Shown here piece after piece: positions 35,315 to 41,693 of a stretch of 64,000 nucleotides of DNA (position 1 is its first letter; the number at the start of each line of letters is the position of its first letter). A program made the position numbers and the translations under genes. Under the pieces are notes generated by a model. It saw only the letters and a program-made list of their open reading frames with translations, did no database searches and had not been told where the DNA came from. Origin of the DNA: Mycobacterium shigaense. Lineage in GTDB: Bacteria; Actinomycetota; Actinomycetes; Mycobacteriales; Mycobacteriaceae. Location of the stretch: the NCBI RefSeq assembly GCF_002356315.1, contig NZ_AP018164.1, positions 1,426,001 through 1,490,000 of the forward strand. Reading direction: 5' to 3'.

Positions 35315-36033
35315 CCCGTCGCAGCGCGAGTTTCACCGAGTCGATCAGCCGTCGGCGCCTGCTCCGGCTCGCCGGTGGGGCGGGGGCTGCCACGGCCTTG
35401 GGCGGCTACGCCACTTCGACGACTGCGTCCGCACTCCCGCAGAGCTCGGCCTCGGCGGTCGTGCTGTGCCGGGACGCCTGGGGCGCTCGTCCTGCTCTGG
35501 CCGGCGGCCGGCCGCACACCATTACCCGAATGACTCTGCACCACGAGGCGGTCGTCCTCGGCGACAACCGCAACGCCCCGGGCCGTCTTCGCCAAGATCA
35601 GCGCTACCACCAAGACCAGAAAGGGTGGGTCGACATCGCCTATCACGTCGGCATCGACCGCGACGGCAACATCTACGAACTACGCACGCCGCAGATCGCG
35701 GGTGACACCGCGACGGATTACGACACAACCGGACACTTCCTGGTCCTCTGTGAAGGAGACTTCGACAAGGAATTCGTCTCAGAGGCTCAACTGCACAGTG
35801 CCGCTCTCGCTTTCGCCTGGGCCGCCCAAGCCTTTCATATCGCCAGTGACACCCTGGCCGGCCACCGCGATCTCGCCCAGACTTCCTGCCCGGGCGCCAA
35901 CCTCTATGCCCAGCTGTCCTCGGGCGACCTCAAGCGCCGGGTCAACGATCTGCTTGCCGGGGGTACCGTCAACCTTCAGCGCGTCTGTGGGCCCGAAGCG
36001 GCTGCGACTGTCGCCGCGATCGAGGCCGGCTAA
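35311..36033 (+). CDS. Tat-exported N-acetylmuramoyl-L-alanine amidase (PGRP fold)
   Basis: Zinc amidase cutting peptidoglycan between muramic acid and L-alanine, 240 residues. Twin-arginine signal SRRRLLRLAGGAGAATALGG at residues 13-32 directs folded export. The amidase_2/PGRP domain has RDAWGARPA, TLHHEAV (zinc His), YHVGIDRDGNIYELR and the second zinc site GHRDLAQTSCPG. TTG start overlaps the radical SAM stop, with GGAGGG upstream, indicating translational coupling; ATG at 35300 is in a closed frame. Coupling of an amidase with a radical SAM enzyme is unusual. Confidence 0.85.
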   Translation: MTRRSASFTESISRRRLLRLAGGAGAATALGGYATSTTASALPQSSASAVVLCRDAWGARPALAGGRPHTITRMTLHHEAVVLGDNRNAPGRLRQDQRYHQDQKGWVDIAYHVGIDRDGNIYELRTPQIAGDTATDYDTTGHFLVLCEGDFDKEFVSEAQLHSAALAFAWAAQAFHIASDTLAGHRDLAQTSCPGANLYAQLSSGDLKRRVNDLLAGGTVNLQRVCGPEAAATVAAIEAG

Positions 36034-36215
36034 CCCATTTCGACGACGCACTTCCCCCGCGTCGTCCGGGTGGCAACCCGCGTCAGCGCCGCGGGAACCT
36101 CGTCGAAGGCGCCGTTTCGAACACTGTTCCGCGAAGTTCGCCGTGGTCCAACCTTGCCGAAAGACCCTGCAGGATGGACCCGCTGCACGAGTTTTTCGGG
36201 CTCATCGTCGACCAA
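36030..36215 (-). pseudogene. C-terminal remnant of an MDR oxidoreductase
   Basis: The minus strand reads FDEVPAALTRVATRTTRGKC then VVEMG and stop, the normal C-terminus of zinc or quinone-type MDR reductases (…AALxxxxxxxxRGKVVxxxG). Upstream, pieces such as VDDEPEKLVQRV and ARLDHGELRGTVFE lie in two frames, so at least one indel exists, and nothing of the cofactor domain is left. It directly abuts the amidase stop codon. Broken gene, not expressed as an enzyme. Confidence 0.6.
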
Positions 36216-36256
36216 CTCCTCGTCCGTGCTGGGAAGTTCGCGCGACGAATGATCGA

Positions 36257-36743
36257 CTGTTCGATGTCAACGACCGCGTGGTCCTGATCACCGGGGGAAG
36301 CCGTGGACTCGGCGCGGCCATGAGCCTTGGCCTCACCCGCTGGCCTGCCATGTCGGCCACTGGGACATGTTGGACGCCGTCGTCGATGCCGCCGCGCGAC
36401 GCTGGGGCCGCTTGACAGCCTGGTGAACAACGCCGGGATGAGCCCCGTGGCGCCATCACTACTAGAAACCTCAGAGACGTTGTTCGACAAGGTGATTGGC
36501 ATCAACCTCAAAGGCCCGACGCGACTCACGACGCTGGCTGCGACGGCCATGGCTCGTACCGGCGGGGGATCGATCGCCAACATCAGCTCACCCTGCGCTC
36601 CTGCCGACATCCTGCGGCCCATAGCGCTGAATCGCGTAGGACGGCCTGAGGAAGCCTTCGGCGCAGTGATCTATCCATTTTCCGACGCCTCGAGCTACAC
36701 CACCGGGTCACTGCTGACCATCGACGGCGGGCTGGCTGTGTGA
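36257..36743 (+). pseudogene. Degenerate short-chain dehydrogenase
   Basis: From about 36257 one frame reads LFDVNDRVVLITGGSRGLGA (SDR cofactor motif TGxxxGxG); near 36400 the reading passes to another frame with PLDSLVNNAGMSPVAP (NNAG), LFDKVIGINLKG, GGSIANISS, GRPEEAFGAVIY and SSYTTGSLLTIDGG, stop 36743. Between the Ser motif and GRPEE the catalytic YxxxK segment is deleted, and the region between TGGSRGLG and NNAG is shortened. So it has a frameshift and two deletions. Its 3' end overlaps the convergent universal-stress gene by 36 bases. Confidence 0.75.
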
Positions 36744-37628
36744 CCGGCGGGCCACGATCACCGGGATCTTGGCCCTGTTGACGACCGCCGCACCGACCGA
36801 TCCCAGTAACCTGCCACTGAGCCAGCCGCAGCCGTGGCTGCCGACCACCAACAGTTGCGCCCGTCCGGACGCTTCGATCAGCCAACGTGCCGGATCACCG
36901 ATTTCGATTCTGCGATGGACATTCACGTCGGGATAGCGTTCGTGCCAACCTGCCAGCCGTTCGGCCAGCGTCGCCTCCTCCTCGGTCAGCTGAGCGTCCC
37001 ATTCGGAGTCTTGCGGCAACAGTTTGGAGCCGCGAACCCGCGGGTCCATCCAGGCGTGTAGCGCCACCAGGCCGACGCCTCGTCGGAAAGCCTCCTCAAA
37101 TGCGATAGCGGTCGCCGCTTCCGATGCCGGTGAACCGTCGATGCCCACCAACACCGGCGCCCGGGTGAGATCGCCGATCGCGGTTTCGTGGTCGTGGATC
37201 ACCGCGACCGGGCAGTGCGCGTGGTGGACCATCGCCGAACTCACCGAGCCAAGAAGGCTACGGGGCAGCACGGCGCCGTGCCCCCGGTAGCCGACCACCA
37301 CCATCTCCACGCCTGCCGAGAGGTCGACGAGAGTCGGCACGGTGGCCGAATGAAAAACTTTGCTGTCGATCTGCACTGGACCGCACTCACCAGCGCTCTC
37401 CTCGGCGACCTTGATGGCGGACTCGATGGAATGGCGTCCGTGCTGTTGCTTGACGCCGGTCAGCGCGGCGGCCTCGAACCACTCCGGCAGGGGGGCGTCG
37501 TCGACATGAACCAGGGCCAGCGGCACCTTCCGCAGCGCTGCGTTGCGGGCGGCCCACCGGACGGCACGCAGGGCCGATGTGGAGCCGTCGATGCCTACCA
37601 AAATCGCGCCACGCGGTGGTTGCCACAT
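36708..37628 (-). CDS. Tandem universal stress protein
   Basis: Two UspA domains in one protein of about 306 residues. Domain 1 has ILVGIDGSTSALRAVRWA and VVGYRGHGAVLPRSLLGSVS; domain 2 has VLVGIDGSPASEAATAIAFE and VVGSHGCGWLSGRLLGSVG. Both G-x2-G-x8-9-G-S/T loops predict ATP binding, like the dormancy-related Usps of M. tuberculosis. Start at 37628 (MWQPPRGAILVGID) chosen; an upstream codon at 37673 is possible but adds no Usp sequence. The C-terminal end overlaps the SDR remnant on the other strand. Confidence 0.88.
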   Translation of the reverse strand: MWQPPRGAILVGIDGSTSALRAVRWAARNAALRKVPLALVHVDDAPLPEWFEAAALTGVKQQHGRHSIESAIKVAEESAGECGPVQIDSKVFHSATVPTLVDLSAGVEMVVVGYRGHGAVLPRSLLGSVSSAMVHHAHCPVAVIHDHETAIGDLTRAPVLVGIDGSPASEAATAIAFEEAFRRGVGLVALHAWMDPRVRGSKLLPQDSEWDAQLTEEEATLAERLAGWHERYPDVNVHRRIEIGDPARWLIEASGRAQLLVVGSHGCGWLSGRLLGSVGAAVVNRAKIPVIVARRSHSQPAVDGQQ

Positions 37629-37741
37629 TTCGTTTCGTTTTCCAATCGGCTGTCTACCCTCCGGCAGGATCACTCACGCAGGGCGTGACTGTCAGGGCCG
37701 AAAAGACACAAGCCGAAGGACCAAAGACACCGTCTGGACCT

Positions 37742-37769
37742 CGTCTTCAGCCGTGCACGGCCGAGGACG
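37742..37769 (-). terminator. Candidate hairpin after the Rieske oxygenase gene
   Basis: GCCGTGCACGGC (37750-37761) is a perfect palindrome, extended by CGTC (37742-37745) and GACG (37766-37769). It lies 17 bases beyond the stop of the Rieske oxygenase gene on the minus strand. Confidence 0.4.
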
Positions 37770-37785
37770 GCATGCCGGCGCAGGT

Positions 37786-38928
37786 CTAGGTGACTTGCGC
37801 GGCCTGCAACAGGTTGTCGGCAACCTCTTGGTGCCAGAACTCGTTGGCGTGGGTGGTGCTGACCTCGATTTCGAAGCGATCGGTCATGTCGGGGGTGATG
37901 TCGGCGACGTCGACGTAGAACTGCTCGTACCACCGGCGGTGCTGGTAGACGGCGCCGTCTTCCTCGGTGAGCAACGGATTGTCGATGCGCGTCTTGTGTT
38001 TCCAGATCTCGACGTCTTCGAGGAAGCCCTCGCCGAAGGTGCGGCTCATCGAGGCGGCGAGTTTGGCCGCCTTGTCGGCCGGTAGCCCGGGGATCTCCTG
38101 GACGGCGACACCCCACTGCAGCACGAACGAGTTGTGGGTGACGGGGTAGTGGCAGTTGATCAACGCCACCTCGAGCGTGAAGTCCGGTGCCACGTCGTTG
38201 TGCAGCCAGTTGATCATGTAGGCGGGCCCGAAATAGGTCGCCTCGGAGCGGAGTTTGCTTCCCTCCCAGAGGTTCTCGTAATTCTTCGTGGTGTCGGGCC
38301 GGGCCTTGGACTCCATGAGTTGCGTTGCGGTGTGCCCTTCGATGATGTTCTTGAAGAAGGTCGGGTAGGCGTGGTGAATGTAGAAGAAGTGCGCCATGTC
38401 GACGTTGTTGTCGACGATCTCGCGGCAGTGTGAGCCCTCGATGAGGATCGAGTTCCACGACCAGGGTGACCAGGTCCCTTCGGCGTATCCGTCGATGGTG
38501 GGTGGGAGCAGCTCGGCAGGCGGCGAAGAGCCCTCGGGATCGTGCCAGACCAGGAGTTGGCCGTTGACCTCGCTGGTCGGCCAGCGTCGTGTCCGGGCCA
38601 GCTTCGGCGTGCGCTTGGCATAGGGCACCAGCGAGCAGCGCCCGGTGGAGCCCTGCCAGCGCCAGTCGTGGAAGGGGCAGGTGACCGAGTCGCCCTTGAT
38701 GGTGCCCTGGGACAAGTCGCCGCCCATGTGTCTGCAGTAGCCGTCCAGGGCGTGCAGGTCACCGTCGGAGTCGGCGAACACCACGAGGCGGGTGCCGAAC
38801 GCGTCGATCCCGTGCGGGTGCCCGTCGCGGAAGTTCTCGGCCAGACCGACGCAGTGCCACCCGCGCGCAAAGCGCGTCATGGGGGAGCCCCTATCGATGT
38901 CACGAATATCGTTGTGAACCGCGACCAC
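37786..38928 (-). CDS. KshA-like Rieske non-haem iron oxygenase
   Basis: Oxygenase component of a Rieske system closely resembling 3-ketosteroid 9-alpha-hydroxylase KshA, 380 residues against 386 recalled for M. tuberculosis. Rieske ligands are in YCRHMGGDL and CPFHDWRW (C-x-H, C-x2-H); the mononuclear iron site is DNNVDMAHFFYIHHAYP. The segments FGPAYMINWLHN, INCHYPVTHNSFVLQWGV and KHKTRIDNPLLTEEDGAVYQ are those of KshA. GTG start at 38928 has GAGGAGG upstream. Needs a KshB-type reductase, not encoded nearby. Probably a paralogue used for a steroid or sterol intermediate; divergent from an EchA homologue. Confidence 0.88.
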   Translation of the reverse strand: MVAVHNDIRDIDRGSPMTRFARGWHCVGLAENFRDGHPHGIDAFGTRLVVFADSDGDLHALDGYCRHMGGDLSQGTIKGDSVTCPFHDWRWQGSTGRCSLVPYAKRTPKLARTRRWPTSEVNGQLLVWHDPEGSSPPAELLPPTIDGYAEGTWSPWSWNSILIEGSHCREIVDNNVDMAHFFYIHHAYPTFFKNIIEGHTATQLMESKARPDTTKNYENLWEGSKLRSEATYFGPAYMINWLHNDVAPDFTLEVALINCHYPVTHNSFVLQWGVAVQEIPGLPADKAAKLAASMSRTFGEGFLEDVEIWKHKTRIDNPLLTEEDGAVYQHRRWYEQFYVDVADITPDMTDRFEIEVSTTHANEFWHQEVADNLLQAAQVT

Positions 38929-39134
38929 GGTCTTGCCTCCTCAATCCACCGCAGACAGTTTAAGACAGCCCGATTGCCGAAACGTCGTGCAGGGGAATAA
39001 CCCCGTGCAGCGGTTGAGTTCGTCCAGTGTGCCAAGCATGCTCGATTGGAGCCCTAAGGAGAATCAGGTACGAAGGCGTGGCTCTGGGATGGCGAAGCTG
39101 GTCATCGTCAGGGTGAAATCTTGAAGGACGGTTG

Positions 39135-39917
39135 ATGCGCGATCCACTGATTTCCAGCGACCAGGGGTCGTTCCGCATCCTGACGCTGAATCGCCCGGAC
39201 GCGCGAAATGCATTGAACCGGAAGTTGATTCGGTCGCTGTATACCGCACTCAAGGAGTCCGACGCCGACGAATCCGTACGGGCGGTGGTGCTCACCGGCG
39301 CGGACCCGGCGTTCTGCGCCGGTCTGGACCTCAAGGAAGCGGCGCGCGATGGAATGGACTACTTCGCCGAGTTCCAGACGAACAGCTGCATTGCCGCCGT
39401 CGCCGAGATGCGCACCCCGATCATCGGGGCGATCAACGCAGCGACCTTTACCGGCGGACTAGAGATAGCGCTTGGCTGCGACTTTCTGGTCGCCTCAGAC
39501 CGCGCCGTGTTCGCCGACACACACGCCCGGGTCGGCATCCTGCCCGGTGGGGGGATGACCGCCCGCCTGCCCCAGGTGGTCGGCGCCGCGATGGCGCGCC
39601 GACTGTCCATGACTGGGGAGGTGGTCGATGCGGCCACGGCTGAGCGCATCGGGCTGGTCACCGAGGTGGTCCCGCACGACCAGTTGCTTGACCGGACTCT
39701 CGCGCTGGCCAGCCAGATTGGTGAGGTGCCCGGCCCGACGATGCTGGGGTTGAAGGAGATCTCCGTGCGGGGTGCCTCGGCCGTGATCGACCCGGCGTTG
39801 GCCGCCGAGGGCGCCATCGCCGGAGCGCACAAGGCCGACCTCGGCGGGCTCGGCAAGCGCTTCGGCGACGTCTCGGCACGCAACAGGGGCCAGATCGGCG
39901 GTAAGTCAGGCCAGTGA
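39135..39917 (+). CDS. Crotonase-family (EchA-like) protein lacking both catalytic glutamates
   Basis: Enoyl-CoA hydratase/isomerase fold, 260 residues. ILTLNRPDARNALN, VVLTGADPAFCAGLDL (oxyanion loop) and NAATFTGGLEIALGCDFLVA are typical. Where hydratases have Glu144 and Glu164 (PExxLGxIPGxGG and AxExxLTG) this protein reads THARVGILPGGG and MARRLSMTG, so both catalytic acids appear replaced by His and Arg. It may isomerise, hydrolyse or only bind acyl-CoA. ATG at 39135 with GAAGGA upstream; TTG three bases earlier is the alternative. Divergent from the KshA-like gene over a 206-base region. Confidence 0.82.
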   Translation: MRDPLISSDQGSFRILTLNRPDARNALNRKLIRSLYTALKESDADESVRAVVLTGADPAFCAGLDLKEAARDGMDYFAEFQTNSCIAAVAEMRTPIIGAINAATFTGGLEIALGCDFLVASDRAVFADTHARVGILPGGGMTARLPQVVGAAMARRLSMTGEVVDAATAERIGLVTEVVPHDQLLDRTLALASQIGEVPGPTMLGLKEISVRGASAVIDPALAAEGAIAGAHKADLGGLGKRFGDVSARNRGQIGGKSGQ

Positions 39918-40142
39918 TCCGTCGATCTCCGTGAACACGAAGCCGCCCGCCGTCTCAGACATGGTGCGGCGCACCGGGAATCCGTCGGGGACATTCATCA
40001 TCGCAAGGTCCAGTGGGCCGGCGCGCAGCATGGGTGCGCTGCTGAGGTCGCGGCTCACGAAAGTTGGGTGTTCCCTGAGGCGCTGGGTGAAGGCCGGCCG
40101 CCCCACGATCCCGGTGGCTCGTTCTCGTTCGACAGTGCAGGG
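39918..40142 (-). pseudogene. Remnant of an acyl-CoA synthetase (FadD-like)
   Basis: Minus-strand frame reads VERERATGIVGRPAFTQRL, then REHPTFVSRDLSSAPMLRAG, NVPDGFPVRRTMSETAGG and FVFTEIDGSLA stop. This follows the order of the FadD adenylation domain (HPDFxxxDLSSLRxxxxGGAP ... MTETSGG) for about 75 residues, with the usual 40-residue spacing shortened and nothing of the N- or C-terminal parts left. Related to the remnant at 25560-25745. The rest of 39918-40216 shows no gene. Confidence 0.6.
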
Positions 40143-40216
40143 ATGGTCAGTGGTCCTGGTTGGGTCACACCCGGTTCCTATCCGACAGTGGAGCCGATCT
40201 AAGTTGCCGAGACTAC

Positions 40217-40918
40217 TCAGCTGCGCAAGGCCCTCGCCGTGGGTGGCGGCACCCAACTTTGCAACGCTTTGCGGCCGATCAGCTGACAGCCGTGGGTGTA
40301 GGCCAGTTGTCTTGCAGCAGAGGTGAATTCCTGGTTGCTGATGACGATGCTTCGAGTGCATCCGTGATGGCGCGCGCCCGCGACCACCTGCTGAACCGCG
40401 GCGACGCCAACTGTTTTGCCCTGGCGCTTGCACTGGATCGCCACATACTGGCCGTCCTTTTGCGCGATCAGGTCGACGCCGTAGTCGCCGACGACGGGGG
40501 TGAAGCCGACCTGCCAGCCCGCGCGTTGCATCCGCGCGGCGATGTATTCCTCGAACTCCACGCCGTGCATCGCGTCGATCTCCCGCATGCCCGCATCGGA
40601 ACCTAGCCGCCACCGCGATCGGCGGTAGGCCGGCTGAATCAGACCGGCGAAAAGCAGGCCGCAAGCGGCTCCCGCTACGCCCGCCGAGACTCGGTGCGCA
40701 AAGAACCCGGCCAGCAGCCCGAAATACAGCGGGAGAATGACGAACGCCGACCTCATGCCGCTGTGCATGAGCTGATGATAGGAAACGGCGACGACAAGCT
40801 CGGCGGAATTCTTCCCCGACCCGTGCTCGACGAAGCGCCCCATCGTCATCACCGCCCGACGACGCGACATGACCCGGGGGTTGAGCAGGGTGACCAAGCG
40901 GTTCGGTCGTCCGGGCAT
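40217..40918 (-). CDS. Membrane-anchored Mrr-like restriction endonuclease-fold protein
   Basis: About 233 residues. Two hydrophobic helices (SAFVILPLYFGLLAGFF and GVAGAACGLLFAGLI) precede a PD-(D/E)xK nuclease domain of the Mrr_cat type: MHGVEFEEYIAARMQRAGW, VVGDYGVDLIAQKDGQYVA (Asp) and IQCKRQGKTVG (Q-x-K), then a helical end with AYTHGCQLIGR. Domains of this kind cut foreign or modified DNA; membrane tethering is known for some. Start uncertain: 41020 (TTG), 40918 (ATG, GGGGCG upstream, chosen) or 40849. Confidence 0.75.
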   Translation of the reverse strand: MPGRPNRLVTLLNPRVMSRRRAVMTMGRFVEHGSGKNSAELVVAVSYHQLMHSGMRSAFVILPLYFGLLAGFFAHRVSAGVAGAACGLLFAGLIQPAYRRSRWRLGSDAGMREIDAMHGVEFEEYIAARMQRAGWQVGFTPVVGDYGVDLIAQKDGQYVAIQCKRQGKTVGVAAVQQVVAGARHHGCTRSIVISNQEFTSAARQLAYTHGCQLIGRKALQSWVPPPTARALRS

Positions 40919-41108
40919 GACGGCGCCCCGCGGGTCCGCGGTCTGCCACCGCGGATAGTTCGAAAGAGCATCGCCCTTCGAGAGTTGGGGATCGGGTCTG
41001 CTGACGGCCGTCTCCGGCAAGCAGCCTGACCAGTCGAGGTGAGGGGCGTGGCCTCCGTGAGCGGACTAAACTTCTCCGAACAACGCTGCCGGCAAAGGGG
41101 GGCATAGC

Positions 41109-41204
41109 GTGGCCGATGAGTTGGATGCAGATTTCTTGGCGCTGCAGGTCGGGAGCAATCACGTGCTCAATGCAATCGGCGAGGCCGCCATTGACTTGGG
41201 ATGA
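41109..41204 (+). CDS. 31-residue peptide upstream of and overlapping an immunity-like gene
   Basis: GTG start at 41109 with GGGGGG eight bases upstream encodes MADELDADFLALQ...NAIGEAAIDLG, ending TGA inside the next ATG (ATGA, 41201-41204). The start resembles EspC/WXG-like ESX substrates (MAxxLxVDxxALxxxAxxL), so it may be the truncated head of a lost ESX-secreted toxin. Alternatively it is a leader cistron for the next gene. Real translation is inferred from the ribosome site and the overlap. Confidence 0.45.
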   Translation: MADELDADFLALQVGSNHVLNAIGEAAIDLG

Positions 41205-41641
41205 CACAAGAGTTTTTGGCCGGAGTCCGTTCAATCTTCGAACCTCTGTTGATTGCTCTCGGCTTCCAGCTGGATGATGTGGACGACGACATAGATGAAT
41301 GGGGGCTTAAGGGCTCTGTTGTGTTCTTCCGCTCGAAGGATTGCAAGATCCAAATCTACGACTCGACCCGAGACGGCTCGATTAATTGCATGATTGCTTC
41401 GCTGGACGACCCAAACGTGTTCGGCCCATATGATCAGTCCGGAAAATGGCAATACCTTCCCAGGTTCGCCATTCGGCAAGGAGTTCCTCTCGAAGAGATA
41501 CGAGAAACCAACTTGCCAGATTTTCCCACTACCAGCCAATTCCTTGAAGCGGTGCGTGATCGCATCGAGAAATACTTTCCCGTCGCGCACGACGGGATCC
41601 TTGAGATGGAAGGGCCGGAGTACTGGGGCTCACGCCCGTGA
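41201..41641 (+). CDS. Small acidic protein, immunity-protein-like
   Basis: A soluble 146-residue protein, acidic (DDVDDDIDEWGLKG), with alternating strands and helices: MTQEFLAGVRSIFEPLLIAL, GSVVFFRSKDCKIQIYD, RFAIRQGVPLEEI, FLEAVRDRIEKYFP and GPEYWGSRP. No enzyme motif. The layout (helix, five or so strands, two helices, about 145 residues, acidic) is that of immunity proteins of polymorphic toxin systems, but no family was firmly recognised. Codon use is more AT-rich than neighbours. It is coupled to the 31-residue frame before it; no toxin gene is present. Confidence 0.6.
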   Translation: MTQEFLAGVRSIFEPLLIALGFQLDDVDDDIDEWGLKGSVVFFRSKDCKIQIYDSTRDGSINCMIASLDDPNVFGPYDQSGKWQYLPRFAIRQGVPLEEIRETNLPDFPTTSQFLEAVRDRIEKYFPVAHDGILEMEGPEYWGSRP

Positions 41642-41693
41642 ACGCCTGCGGCGAGTTTTCCTTTCGATCCGGGAATCATGAATTAGGGATCCG

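Noticed and set aside
39001..39030. GGGGAATAACCCC as an operator between kshA-like and echA-like genes
   Set aside because: Only four-base arms around an AT core; too weak to claim, and no KstR-type motif was found in the same region.
39931..40326. Plus-strand frame opposite the FadD remnant
   Set aside because: No start signal or domain; the minus strand carries recognisable ligase motifs.
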